A stretch of DNA of 64,000 nt, from contig NZ_RFAR01000021.1 of NCBI RefSeq assembly GCF_003693445.1, positions 1 through 64,000 on the forward strand. Reading direction: 5' to 3'. Each line of letters begins with the position of its first letter. The stretch's first letter is position 1. This document shows positions 50,819 to 60,088 of the stretch, piece by piece. The position numbers and the translations under genes were made by a program. The notes below the pieces were generated by a model that saw only the letters and a program-made list of their open reading frames with translations, had not been told where the DNA came from and ran no database searches. The DNA is from Aquitalea palustris. GTDB lineage: Bacteria > Pseudomonadota > Gammaproteobacteria > Burkholderiales > Chromobacteriaceae.

Positions 50819-52186
50819 TTAGCGCGGCTGGCCCACACCATCACGCAGGGCCGGCCAGGCCAGGGTCAGCAGCAGGCCGCGCATGGCCATCAACACCAGC
50901 AAGGCCGCCCAGATGCCATGATTGCCAAAGCCGCGCTGCAACAGCCACAAGGCCGGCACATAGGCCGCAAAACTCTGCAACATGCCGTTGCGCAATACTC
51001 GCGTCTGCATCGCCCCCATGAACACGCCATCCCAGAAAAAGGCCCAGATACACACCGGCGGCAACACAACCAGCCAGGGCCAGAAGGCCGCCGCCATATG
51101 CTGCAATTGCACATCCGGCGTCATCAGCGGCAGGTAAAACAAGCCAAGCACCGCCATGGCCAGCGCCAGCATGCTGCTCCAGCCCAGCGACAGCCAGCCA
51201 CAACGCCGCACCACCAGCACCAGCCCTGAACGCGAGCCCGCTCCAATGGCCCGTGCGCCATATACCTCGGCCGCCACGGCAAATCCATCCAGCAGGCTGA
51301 CGCACACCATGAAGGCCTGCAGCAACAGCTGATTGGCCGCCAGCGTCAGCGTCCCCAGCTGCGCCCCGCTGCGCGTCATCAGGGCAAATGACACCGTCAG
51401 CAGCAAGGTCCGCACCATGATGTCCAGGTTGGCAGCAAACAGCTGCCGCCACGGCGCCATGCCCCCCAGGCGGTGCCAGGCGGCACGCCACTGCGGCCAC
51501 GGCACCTGCCTCAGCATCACCCACCCCGCCAGCAGGCTGGCGGCGGCTTCACTGATGGCGGTCGCCCAGCCGGCACCGGACACGCCCCAGCCCAGCCCGG
51601 ATACAAAGCTGATGGCCAGCGCCGCATTCAGGACATTCATCAGCACTTGCAGCAGCATGACCTGGCGGGAATGCCCCAGCCCCAGCAGCCAGGCAAACTG
51701 GGCATAAGCCAGCAAGGTAAACGGGGCCGACCAGATACGGGCATCAAAATACTGCCGGGCCAGCCCGGCCACCTCGGTCGGTGGGGCCAGCAGGCGCAAG
51801 GCCAGCCAGGCAATCGGCTGCTGCAGCAACAGCAAGCCCACACCACCCAGCATGGCCGCCAGCATGGGACGCAAGCCGGCCAGCACCACGGCCTCCCGCC
51901 CCTGCCCACCTGCCGCCTGGGCCACCAGCCCGGTCGTGGTAAAGCGCAGGAAACTGAAGCACCAGTACACCACATTGAAAATACTGCCACCCACCGCCAC
52001 CGCGGCCAGCGCCACCGGATGACCCAGCCGGGCCAGCACGGCGGTATCCACCAGTCCCATCAAGGGCGTAGCCAGTGCGGCCAGCATCACCGGCACGGCA
52101 AAGGCGATCAATTGCCGCCAAGAAGGTGCAGCAAGGGGAGCAGCAGCATCAGACATGAGAAAAGCGGACAGGCGGGAAAACAGCAT
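50819..52186 (-). CDS. MATE family efflux transporter (DinF-like)
   Basis: About 455 residues with twelve hydrophobic segments. It includes MLAALATPLMGLVDTAVLARLGHPVALA with the conserved D in LVDTAVL, and GGSIFNVVYWCFSFLRFTTTGLVAQA. The DinF/NorM group expels cations, drugs or oxidised compounds using Na+ or H+. The start is uncertain (ATG 52186 or 52156; neither has a strong ribosome binding site). It is convergent with umuC. Confidence 0.9.
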   Translation of the reverse strand: MLFSRLSAFLMSDAAAPLAAPSWRQLIAFAVPVMLAALATPLMGLVDTAVLARLGHPVALAAVAVGGSIFNVVYWCFSFLRFTTTGLVAQAAGGQGREAVVLAGLRPMLAAMLGGVGLLLLQQPIAWLALRLLAPPTEVAGLARQYFDARIWSAPFTLLAYAQFAWLLGLGHSRQVMLLQVLMNVLNAALAISFVSGLGWGVSGAGWATAISEAAASLLAGWVMLRQVPWPQWRAAWHRLGGMAPWRQLFAANLDIMVRTLLLTVSFALMTRSGAQLGTLTLAANQLLLQAFMVCVSLLDGFAVAAEVYGARAIGAGSRSGLVLVVRRCGWLSLGWSSMLALAMAVLGLFYLPLMTPDVQLQHMAAAFWPWLVVLPPVCIWAFFWDGVFMGAMQTRVLRNGMLQSFAAYVPALWLLQRGFGNHGIWAALLVLMAMRGLLLTLAWPALRDGVGQPR

Positions 52187-52237
52187 GGTAACAGAGCGCC
52201 ACCCACATCGCGGAGGGCGGCAGCGCCAGAGTAGAAA

Positions 52238-52268
52238 TGAAAAAGCACCCGCGCGGGGTGCTTTTTCA
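52238..52268. terminator. Bidirectional terminator
   Basis: TGAAAAAGCACC (52238-52249) pairs with GGTGCTTTTTCA (52257-52268). It separates the MATE gene from yjdM, which are on the same strand. Confidence 0.85.
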
Positions 52269-52290
52269 TCAACGGAGTGCTGCGGCAGAC

Positions 52291-52632
52291 TCAGGCCTTT
52301 TTCACGAACTCCGACTTCAGGCTCATGGCGCCGATGCCGTCGATCTTGCAATCGATATCATGGTCACCGTCCACCAGCCGGATATTTTTAACCTTGGTCC
52401 CCACCTTGACCACCAGCGACGAGCCCTTGACCTTGAGATCCTTGATCACCGTCACCGTGTCGCCATCCTGCAGCAGGTTGCCATTGGAATCACGCACTTC
52501 GCGCCCTTGCTCCTCACCAGCGGCATCGGACTGGGCCGACCACTCGTGGGCACATTCCGGGCAAACCAGCATGGCACCGTCTTCGTAGGTGAATTGGGAA
52601 CCGCACTGGGGACAATTGGGCAAACCGCTCAT
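52291..52632 (-). CDS. yjdM: YjdM/PhnA-type zinc-ribbon protein
   Basis: 113 residues. The N-terminal zinc ribbon ([21 protein letters not shown]) and the beta-barrel part ([20 protein letters not shown] and [20 protein letters not shown]) are those of YjdM (formerly PhnA). Despite the old name it is not required for phosphonate use; its function is unknown. Complete. Confidence 0.9.
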   Translation of the reverse strand: MSGLPNCPQCGSQFTYEDGAMLVCPECAHEWSAQSDAAGEEQGREVRDSNGNLLQDGDTVTVIKDLKVKGSSLVVKVGTKVKNIRLVDGDHDIDCKIDGIGAMSLKSEFVKKA

Positions 52633-52757
52633 GCTATACCTTGCTCGCTAACAAAAGAATCAAATCCATCGACCGCAGCCGATGGCGCAAAGGCGGTATT
52701 GTACGCCAGCACGCCGGCAAGATCACCCACTGCGCTCATGGTCTGGCCACTACCGGC

Positions 52758-53777
52758 CTAGCGCGGCTTCTGCCGACTGAACGCCCACCAACCGGCCAGA
52801 AAGGTAAAACTGGCAACCAGCAGCACCAGCACCCAGAAGCCATGCGGATGATTGGCCAGCGGCACACCGCCTACATTCATGCCGAAAAAACCGGCCACGA
52901 TATTGATGGGCAGTGCCAGCACCGTCACCATCGTCAGGGTGAACAAGGTGCGGTTGGTCTGCTCGTTCAGCTTGGCGGCCAGCTCTTCCTGCAGCAGCTT
53001 GATGCGTTCCACCAGGGAGGCCAGGTCGTTCAGTACCAGCGAAAACTCCTCGGTCGATTCGCGCAGGGCCTGCACGTCGTGCTCGGCCAGCCAGACGGGC
53101 GGACGGTTCAGCAGACGGAACAAGGCGCCGGGTTCTGGCGCCAGCAATCGCTGCATGCGCACCAGGGTGCGGCGCATGCCGGACAGCTCGGCACGGTGAT
53201 CCTGCAAATGCTCGGCCAGGAAACGATCTTCGATGTGGTCCACCTTGCGCGCAGACTCGCGCACGATGCCGGCCATCACATCAGCCTGATCCTGCATCAG
53301 ATGAAACAGCAAGGAGCGGGCCGAGAGAAATACTTCACCGCTTTTCACCGCCGCCCGCAGCCTGTCCACCGAACGCAAGGGGCGCACGCGCGCGGTGACC
53401 AGCAAGCGCGAACCGGCAGCCACCCACAGTGTGGCGACATCGGAGGTCACCACACCAAAACCCAGTGCCACATCATTGATTACCGCCAGCAACATGCCAC
53501 CCGAGGGTTCGATGCGGGTGGAGCTGCTGCCCGCATGCAGCAGTTCAAAGAAATCATCCGGCAGCGGCATCTTTGCCCGGAGCCAGCGCTCGCAAGCCGC
53601 ATGCGCCAGATTGAAATGCAGCCAGACAAAACCATCATCTGGCGTTGGCTGCTGCAAAAAGCGTACTGCCTCTTCCGATGCAATGGGCTGACCCGCCTGC
53701 CCGGGCAGAAAGAGAAAGCCACTGATCAGTCCGACCTGATCCGCACCATACATTCCCTCGGCAATCGATACGCTCAT
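52758..53777 (-). CDS. CorA-superfamily transporter, ZntB-like
   Basis: 339 residues from ATG 53777. A long cytoplasmic domain ends in two C-terminal membrane helices with the CorA/ZntB loop motif GFFGMNVGGVPL. FVWLHFNLAH near the N-terminus fits ZntB. Members transport Zn2+ or related divalent cations across the inner membrane. The longer frame upstream lacks support. Confidence 0.85.
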   Translation of the reverse strand: MSVSIAEGMYGADQVGLISGFLFLPGQAGQPIASEEAVRFLQQPTPDDGFVWLHFNLAHAACERWLRAKMPLPDDFFELLHAGSSSTRIEPSGGMLLAVINDVALGFGVVTSDVATLWVAAGSRLLVTARVRPLRSVDRLRAAVKSGEVFLSARSLLFHLMQDQADVMAGIVRESARKVDHIEDRFLAEHLQDHRAELSGMRRTLVRMQRLLAPEPGALFRLLNRPPVWLAEHDVQALRESTEEFSLVLNDLASLVERIKLLQEELAAKLNEQTNRTLFTLTMVTVLALPINIVAGFFGMNVGGVPLANHPHGFWVLVLLVASFTFLAGWWAFSRQKPR

Positions 53778-54116
53778 GCAATACACCTTCCCGCAATACT
53801 GCCAGCCCAGCACTGGCCGGCATCAGCAAACACGTTTAATTAGCGCAGGATAACACTCCGCTTGGGCCCATTTTACCCGAGGCAGATGACAATTCTGACC
53901 TGGCGCGGGCAGAAAAATACCAGCGTACTCAGCTACTGAGTAGGCGGCTGATACGGCCCATCAGTGCTCAAGAAAATTCTCGATAAACAAGAAGAAACAA
54001 GAGCAATTTTAATAGGAAGATATCCCTTATTTGCCGCGATGGGAGTTCATAGACTGGCTCGTGTCCTCTTGTGGACACCACCAACCCACCCAAGTCTTTT
54101 ACTCAGGAAAACCATC
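53778..54116. other. Intergenic region with two dyads
   Basis: No gene seen. TACTCAG-CTA-CTGAGTA (53926-53942) is a perfect dyad that could be an operator. GTGTCC-TCTTGT-GGACAC (54061-54078) is a small hairpin upstream of the secreted-protein gene. Confidence 0.5.
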
Positions 54117-54347
54117 ATGAAACTGATTGCATGGACTGTAGCTGGAGTACTGCTGGCCGGTCCCGCCCTTGCCAACAAACTGCACCAGCAATCCCCGACT
54201 GCCAGTGAAGTAAAAGCCTGGAAAGAAGATCAAGACAAGATCAAAAAGCAAGACGCGCACAAAAAACAGCAGCACAAGAAAAAGTCGGCATCGGGCGCCA
54301 AGCACCAGGTGAAGGAAACCGTAGGCGGACACGAACACAACAAGTAA
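54117..54347 (+). CDS. Small secreted lysine/histidine-rich protein
   Basis: 76 residues from ATG 54117 (CAGGAAAACCATC upstream). A Sec signal peptide (LIAWTVAGVLLAGPALA, cleavage after ALA) is followed by a very basic, low-complexity mature part (KIKKQDAHKKQQHKKK). Exported to the periplasm or outside. It could bind metal, nucleic acid or anionic surfaces; no family known to me. Confidence 0.65.
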   Translation: MKLIAWTVAGVLLAGPALANKLHQQSPTASEVKAWKEDQDKIKKQDAHKKQQHKKKSASGAKHQVKETVGGHEHNK

Positions 54348-54516
54348 GCCCCTGTCAGCATCCGCCTGGCGGGTGCTGACTCTTCCCCGCCGGTCACCAC
54401 CAGCGCCCTCATTCACGTCCCCACTCTCATATTTGATCAAATAATTTGGCAAGCGCGGCTTGCCTGCGCTAGAATCAGCTGGCATGTGCAAAATATTAAA
54501 CGAAAAGTTTAACGAA

Positions 54517-55800
54517 ATGCCACAAACCAGCTACCCCGAATCCTACTACGCCGCCTCTGCCAATCCGGTGCCTGCGCGCCCGGCCCTGCAAGGCGAAATC
54601 GAAACCGACGTCTGCATTATCGGTGCCGGCTACACCGGCCTGTCCACTGCACTCTTCCTGCTGGAAAATGGCTTCAAGGTCACCGTGCTGGAGGCCGCCA
54701 GGGTTGGCTTTGGCGCATCCGGTCGCAATGGTGGCCAGATCGTCAACAGCTACAGCCGCGACATCGATGTGATCGAACGCACCGTGGGCAGCAAGCAAGC
54801 CAAACTGCTGGGTGACATGGCCTTCGAAGGTGGCCGCATCATCCGCGAGCGGGTAGCCCGCTACGGCATCGACTGTGCCCTGAAAGACGGCGGCGTGTTT
54901 GCCGCGCTGAGCGAAAAGCAGATGGGCCATCTGCGATCACAAAAAGCCTTGTGGGAGCGTTATGGCCACCGCCAGTTGCAAATGCTGGGCAAGGATGACA
55001 TGCGCGGCATCGTGGCTACCGACAGCTATGTGGGCGGCATGCTGGACATGAGCGGCGGTCACATCCATCCGCTGAACCTGGCACTGGGCGAAGCCGCTGC
55101 GGTGGAGTCGCTGGGCGGCGTGATTTACGAGCAATCGCCGGCACTGAGCATCGAACGAGGCCAGCAACCCGTGGTAACCACGCCGCAAGGTCGGGTCAAG
55201 GCGAAATTCCTGGTAGTGGCCGGCAATGCCTACCTGGGCAACCTGCTGCCGGAACTGGCTGCCAAATCCATGCCTTGCGGCACCCAGGTGATCACCACCG
55301 AGCCGCTGGGCGACGAACTGGCTGCCAGCCTGCTACCGCAAGACTATTGCGTGGAAGACTGCAATTACCTGCTCGACTACTACCGCCTGAGCCAGGACAA
55401 GCGGCTGATTTTCGGCGGTGGCGTGGTGTACGGCGCACGTGACCCAGCCAATATCGAGGCCATCATCCGCCCGAAAATGCTGAAGGTCTTCCCGCAACTG
55501 GCCAAGGTAAAGATCGATTACGCCTGGACCGGCAACTTCCTGCTGACGCTGTCGCGCTTGCCGCAGGTGGGTCGCATTGGCGACAACATCTATTACTCGC
55601 AGGGCTGCAGCGGCCATGGCGTCACCTACACCCATCTGGCGGGCAAGATCATGGCCGAGGCACTGCGCGGCCAGGCCGAGCGCTTCGACGCCTTTGCCAC
55701 CTTGCCGCACTACCCCTTCCCGGGTGGCGAACTGATGCGCGTGCCCTTCACCGCCATGGGTGCCTGGTATTATTCGCTGCGCGACAAACTGGGTATCTGA
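54517..55800 (+). CDS. puuB: Gamma-glutamylputrescine oxidase-like FAD oxidoreductase
   Basis: 427 residues from ATG 54517, close to the 426 of Escherichia coli PuuB. The FAD-binding DVCIIGAGYTGLSTALFL, GFGASGRNGGQIVNSYS and C-terminal YYSQGCSGHGVTYTHLAGK are characteristic of the DAO/PuuB family. PuuB oxidises gamma-glutamylputrescine in putrescine degradation. The other puu genes are not in the window. Related family members act on other amines. Confidence 0.85.
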   Translation: MPQTSYPESYYAASANPVPARPALQGEIETDVCIIGAGYTGLSTALFLLENGFKVTVLEAARVGFGASGRNGGQIVNSYSRDIDVIERTVGSKQAKLLGDMAFEGGRIIRERVARYGIDCALKDGGVFAALSEKQMGHLRSQKALWERYGHRQLQMLGKDDMRGIVATDSYVGGMLDMSGGHIHPLNLALGEAAAVESLGGVIYEQSPALSIERGQQPVVTTPQGRVKAKFLVVAGNAYLGNLLPELAAKSMPCGTQVITTEPLGDELAASLLPQDYCVEDCNYLLDYYRLSQDKRLIFGGGVVYGARDPANIEAIIRPKMLKVFPQLAKVKIDYAWTGNFLLTLSRLPQVGRIGDNIYYSQGCSGHGVTYTHLAGKIMAEALRGQAERFDAFATLPHYPFPGGELMRVPFTAMGAWYYSLRDKLGI

Positions 55801-56074
55801 GTTTCCATGCGGTCAGCCACCTGCCGACCACACATCGCCTGACAGCAAGGGCCGGCCTCACCCCCGGCCCTTTTCTCATCTTGCCACCCCCGCCCCTCTT
55901 TAACTGAGCAAACAGCGCCGATCCGGCCGCCACCCTTACGCCTCTTTACCTTGTTTGCAAAAACCAACATTTTTTGACCTGTCCTGCCCATCCTGCCCAA
56001 GGTTCTGTCGGGGATAATCGTGACCACAGCCATGAGTCCGTCATACCGTCACCCACAAGGCAAGCATAGACAAG

Positions 56075-57517
56075 ATGAGCAGCGCATCGATCACCACCTC
56101 GGCAGGTCCGCTCGACGTACAGAACATTGTCAGTCAGTTGATGACGGTGGAAAAACAGCCACTTGCCACCAGCCAGAGCAAACTGAGCAGTTTCAACAGC
56201 AAGCTCAGCGACATCGGCCAGGTCAGCTCTGCCATTTCCGGCCTGCAAACGGCCGTGAGCGGCCTATCCTCTGGCGCCTTCCTGCACACCATCAAGACCA
56301 GCAGCTCGGATGCCACCGTCGCCACGGTGGAGAGCAATGGCAGTGGCGCTGCCGGCAACTATCTGCTGGATGTGCAAGAACTGGCCAAGCCGCGCCAGCT
56401 GGTATTCGACACCACCGCAGACGGGCAGGCCATCACCAGCACCAGCAGTGCGCTGGCTGACGTGCCGGACTCGCTCACCTTCGAGGTAGGCGGCAGCAGC
56501 ACAACCGTGCAGCTACGCGATGCAGCCAGTACCGCAGTGTCGGACAGCACCGGCACCACCGGTACGGCAACAGCCGTGACCACGCCGGCCAGCGTCAGCC
56601 TGCAGAACATCGCCGACAAGATCAATGGTGCCAATGCCAGCGTCAACGCCTCCATCGTGCAATACAAGGGGAGCTATTCGCTGGTGATTGCGTCAGCACA
56701 ATCCGGTTCGGACAATGCCTTCAGCGTAACGGCAGGCGGCAGCGACAGCAGCCTGGAGAGCAGCAGCACCAATACGCTGGCAGGCCTGCAACAAAGCGAT
56801 AACGCCATCAGCGAATCCAACGATGCCAGCGACGCCGCACTCACTGTCAACGGCGTGTATGTTTCCTCCAGCAGCAATACCGTCAGCGATGTGATCAGCG
56901 GAGCCAGCATCAGCCTGCAAAAAACGGGCGAAGCCACGATCAGCCTGGCACAAGACAGCAGCAGCATTGCCAGCAAACTGCAGGGTTTTGTCGACGCCTA
57001 CAACAAGGTGCAAGGTGCAATCAATACCGCATCGGCCGGCAACATGAAAGGCGATGCCGCACTCAACTCCATCCGCAACCAGCTCAGTGCCGTACTGCAA
57101 ACGCCGGTCAGCGGTGCCGACCCGCTCACTTCCTATGCCTATTTATCCCAGGTGGGCATTGCCATCCAGAAAGACGGCACCCTGTCACTGGACCAGACCG
57201 CCTTCAACAAGGCGCTGAGCAGTCAGCCCGCTGCGGTAGCCAATCTGTTCGGCAACAGCAGCAATACCGGCTTTGCCGACCGCTTCAACACCACCATCAA
57301 CAATCTGCTGGGGCCGGCAGGAATCATCGTGACCAAACAAAATGACCTGAACCAGAATGTGACGGATGAAACCAACCACCAGTCACAATTGCAAACCAAG
57401 ATGAGTGACAAGCAAGCCAATTATCTGCACCAATACACCACGCTGAATACCACGCTGTCCAAGATGCAGCAATCCACCAGCAATTTGTCCGGGCTACTGA
57501 AGTCATCCGGCAATTAG
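56075..57517 (+). CDS. fliD: Flagellar hook-associated protein 2 (filament cap), copy 1
   Basis: 480 residues. The N-terminal TSAGPLDVQNIVSQLMTVEKQPL and the C-terminal FADRFNTTINNLLGPAGIIV with a coiled heptad tail are FliD signatures. Middle domains are serine/threonine/alanine-rich and variable. FliD caps the growing flagellar filament and promotes flagellin insertion. A close paralogue follows; there are no other flagellar genes in the window. Confidence 0.9.
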   Translation: MSSASITTSAGPLDVQNIVSQLMTVEKQPLATSQSKLSSFNSKLSDIGQVSSAISGLQTAVSGLSSGAFLHTIKTSSSDATVATVESNGSGAAGNYLLDVQELAKPRQLVFDTTADGQAITSTSSALADVPDSLTFEVGGSSTTVQLRDAASTAVSDSTGTTGTATAVTTPASVSLQNIADKINGANASVNASIVQYKGSYSLVIASAQSGSDNAFSVTAGGSDSSLESSSTNTLAGLQQSDNAISESNDASDAALTVNGVYVSSSSNTVSDVISGASISLQKTGEATISLAQDSSSIASKLQGFVDAYNKVQGAINTASAGNMKGDAALNSIRNQLSAVLQTPVSGADPLTSYAYLSQVGIAIQKDGTLSLDQTAFNKALSSQPAAVANLFGNSSNTGFADRFNTTINNLLGPAGIIVTKQNDLNQNVTDETNHQSQLQTKMSDKQANYLHQYTTLNTTLSKMQQSTSNLSGLLKSSGN

Positions 57518-57686
57518 CACAACTACGGATAGCCCCGAGGCAAGGCGTAACGCCGCCGCAGGGATTTTGTTGGCAGCGCCTGGCAGACCAGGCTGGCCAC
57601 CCCGTCAATCGTGACGCTTTGTGACAGCCTTAACATTCGGCAACATTGTTTAACCCTGTTTTGCCATCAAGCAGCAAGCTGTTCCA

Positions 57687-57694
57687 GCCGATAA
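57687..57694 (+). promoter_or_regulatory. Sigma-28 (FliA) -10 element for second fliD
   Basis: GCCGATAA, an exact match to the FliA -10 consensus, about 57 bp upstream of the second fliD start. A weak TCAAG-type -35 lies about 15 bp further upstream. The first fliD copy has only a poorer GTCGGGGATAA. Confidence 0.55.
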
Positions 57695-57750
57695 TGCAAA
57701 GAGAGCATATAGACCGGCCTGATCCAGCTGCAGGCCGCAGGGAGAAAAGC

Positions 57751-59118
57751 ATGAGCGCAGCATCCATCACCACCACCGCCGGTCCGCTAGATGTGCAGAC
57801 TATTGTCAGTCAGCTGATGACCGTGGAACAGCAGCCGCTGACCGAAAGCCAGAACAAGGTCTCCACCTACAACACCGATCTGAGCGACATGGGCCAGATC
57901 AGTTCGGCCCTGTCCGCCTTGCAAACATCGGTCAGCAGCCTGTCATCCGGCGCCTTCCTGCAGACTTACAAAGCCACCACCTCAGACAGTACAATTGCCA
58001 GTGTCGCCACCAACACTGGCGGTATTGCTGGCACTTATCAGCTGAATGTCAGCAAACTGGCCCAATCACGCCAACTGGTGTTCGACCAGAACAGCGCAGG
58101 CCAGGCCATCAGCAGCGCAACCACTGCGCTAAGTGGCGTCCCCTCTTCGCTCACCTTTAGCGTGGCCGGCACCAGCACCACGGTAAACCTCAACAATGGC
58201 GGCAGCAGTGGGGAAAGCCTGCAAAACATTTCCGATGCCATCAACAGTGCCAATGCCGGCGTCAATGCCTCCATCGTGCAATACAACGGCAATTACTCGC
58301 TGGTGATCGCCTCGGCCAACTCCGGCTCGGCCAATGCTTTCAGCGTGACTGCAGGCGGCACCGACAGTAGTAGCACCAGTGGCAATACGCTGGCAGGTTT
58401 GCAGCAAAGCAGCACAGCGGCTACAGAATCGTTTTCCGCCAGCGATGCCCTGATGACCGTCAATGGCGTCAATGTTTCATCCAGTAGCAATACCGTGACC
58501 GGGGTGATCAGCGGTGCCACCGTCAATTTGGAAAAAATCGGTCAGGTATCCATTGGCATGAGCCAGGACACTTCGGGCATTGCCTCCTCCCTGCAAGGCT
58601 TTGTCGATGCCTACAACAAGGTGTACAGCACCACCAACAGTGCCTTCAATGGCGACATGAAGGGCGACGATTCGCTGCTGTCCATCCAGGACCAGCTGAC
58701 CTCGGTATTACAAACCCAGGTGCCAGGTGTTAATGCAACCTCATCCTATGCCTATCTGTCGCAGGTCGGCATTTCCCTGCAGAAGGATGGCACCCTGGCC
58801 CTGGACCAGACCGCCTTCAACAAGGCACTGACCAGCAACCCGTCCGCCGTAGCCAATCTGTTTGGCAACAGCAGCAGCACTGGCTTTGCCGACCGTTTTA
58901 ATACCACCATCAACAATCTGCTGGGGCCTACCGGCATCGTTTCCACCAAACAGAACGACCTGAACCAGAGTGTGACTGACGAAACCAATCACCAGACCGA
59001 AATCCAGACCAATCTGGACGCACTACGCAGTTCATATTTGCAGCAGTACACCTCGTTGAATGCCACGCTGGCGCAAATGCAGCAATCCACTAGCAATCTG
59101 GCAGGCCTGCTCGCCTGA
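57751..59118 (+). CDS. fliD: Flagellar hook-associated protein 2 (filament cap), copy 2
   Basis: 455 residues from ATG 57751 (CAGGGAGAAAAGC upstream). It matches copy 1 closely at both ends (TTAGPLDVQTIVSQLMTVEQQPL; FADRFNTTINNLLGPTGIV) and less in the middle domain, which is 25 residues shorter overall. The divergence is in the exposed cap domains, as expected for paralogues recognising different flagellins or avoiding phage or immune recognition. Confidence 0.9.
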   Translation: MSAASITTTAGPLDVQTIVSQLMTVEQQPLTESQNKVSTYNTDLSDMGQISSALSALQTSVSSLSSGAFLQTYKATTSDSTIASVATNTGGIAGTYQLNVSKLAQSRQLVFDQNSAGQAISSATTALSGVPSSLTFSVAGTSTTVNLNNGGSSGESLQNISDAINSANAGVNASIVQYNGNYSLVIASANSGSANAFSVTAGGTDSSSTSGNTLAGLQQSSTAATESFSASDALMTVNGVNVSSSSNTVTGVISGATVNLEKIGQVSIGMSQDTSGIASSLQGFVDAYNKVYSTTNSAFNGDMKGDDSLLSIQDQLTSVLQTQVPGVNATSSYAYLSQVGISLQKDGTLALDQTAFNKALTSNPSAVANLFGNSSSTGFADRFNTTINNLLGPTGIVSTKQNDLNQSVTDETNHQTEIQTNLDALRSSYLQQYTSLNATLAQMQQSTSNLAGLLA

Positions 59119-59134
59119 TCCGGCAGACCTTGAA

Positions 59135-59167
59135 AAACGCCGCCCGGAACAATCCGTGGCGGCGTTT
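59135..59167. terminator. Terminator after second fliD
   Basis: AAACGCCGCC pairs with GGCGGCGTTT around a 13-nt loop; the T-run is short. It lies between convergent genes. Confidence 0.75.
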
Positions 59168-59224
59168 CTCATGCCTGCCCAGCAGGGGGCTATCAAGCGG
59201 CGTGCCGTTAAACAGCAAACCGCG

Positions 59225-59815
59225 CTAACCCAGATCCAGCGCAGTTCCATTGATGGCATTGGCCAGCGCCAAGCCACCCAGTACCAGGAAAATGATGGAT
59301 GCCATGATGTGTACCGCCTTGGCAGGCAGGCGGTCGGCAAAGCGGCTACCCAGGTAGATGACCGGTACGTTGGCCAGCATCATGCCCAGCGTGGTGCCGG
59401 CCACCACCGGCAGGAAATCATGAAAGCGGGCCGCCAGCGCAATGGTGACCACTTGGGTCTTGTCGCCCATCTCTGCCAGGAAAAACGCGAACACCGTGGT
59501 GGCAAACACGCCCATCTGCCGCTTGGGCATGACGATTTCACCTTCATCCAGCTTGTCGGGAATCAGGATCCAGCCGGCCATCAGCGCAAACGACGCCACC
59601 ACGGCCCAGTTGAGGATATTGGGACTGAGCGCGGTGGACAGCCAGGCACCAATACCGCCGGCACCGGCATGATTGACCAGCGTGGCCAGCAAGATACCGA
59701 GAATGATGGGAACCGGCTTGCGATAGCGTGCAGCCAGAATCAGGGAAAGCAGTTGGGTTTTGTCGCCGATTTCGGCCAGGGCCACTACGCCGGTGGATAC
59801 CAGAAAGGACTGCAT
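59225..59815 (-). CDS. GDT1/UPF0016 family cation (manganese) exporter
   Basis: 196 residues from ATG 59815 with about six hydrophobic helices and the duplicated signature motif EIGDKTQ and EMGDKTQ. Bacterial members such as Vibrio MneA export Mn2+. A yybP-ykoY Mn2+ riboswitch directly upstream supports this function. Longer in-frame starts run through the riboswitch and are not real. Confidence 0.92.
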   Translation of the reverse strand: MQSFLVSTGVVALAEIGDKTQLLSLILAARYRKPVPIILGILLATLVNHAGAGGIGAWLSTALSPNILNWAVVASFALMAGWILIPDKLDEGEIVMPKRQMGVFATTVFAFFLAEMGDKTQVVTIALAARFHDFLPVVAGTTLGMMLANVPVIYLGSRFADRLPAKAVHIMASIIFLVLGGLALANAINGTALDLG

Positions 59816-59826
59816 CGAGAATTCTC

Positions 59827-59873
59827 CATGGCCGGGACGCGAAAACGAGTGACCGCAATGCGTCCCGGCCATG
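59827..59873 (-). promoter_or_regulatory. Expression-platform hairpin of the manganese riboswitch
   Basis: CATGGCCGGGACGC (59827-59840) is perfectly matched by GCGTCCCGGCCATG (59860-59873). The stem ends next to the GGAG ribosome binding site of the exporter gene. It could act as an anti-anti-terminator or hide the ribosome binding site depending on Mn2+. Confidence 0.7.
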
Positions 59874-59992
59874 CAGAGCATTACGGTCAAAAGTCTCGCC
59901 AAGTCTCGGACCACGTGTGCCATGCCGGAACCGGCAAGTCTGTTGACACACGTCCCTCTCGCGCTCGGAGGGCGGCTACTCCCTAATGACGG
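59874..59992 (-). ncRNA. yybP-ykoY manganese riboswitch
   Basis: Read on the minus strand, the conserved GGGAGTAGCCGCC (59983-59971) and TTGGCGAGACTTTTGACC (near 59902-59885) are the two hallmark strands of the yybP-ykoY motif, with a GCCGG-TTCCGGC-type hairpin between them. These RNAs bind Mn2+ and switch on Mn2+ exporters. It precedes the GDT1-type gene on the same strand. Confidence 0.92.
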
Positions 59993-60088
59993 ATGGCATT
60001 GTAAAGCAGCCATGCCATTTGGCAAGCCCCTTGGCCTGATTTTCGCCATGCACCGGGCCATGCAGCTGCCCGGCCATGGCCACAGGGT

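Noticed and set aside
52641-53843. 400-residue plus-strand frame
   Set aside because: Antisense of the ZntB-like gene, rich in His and Gln as expected for a shadow.
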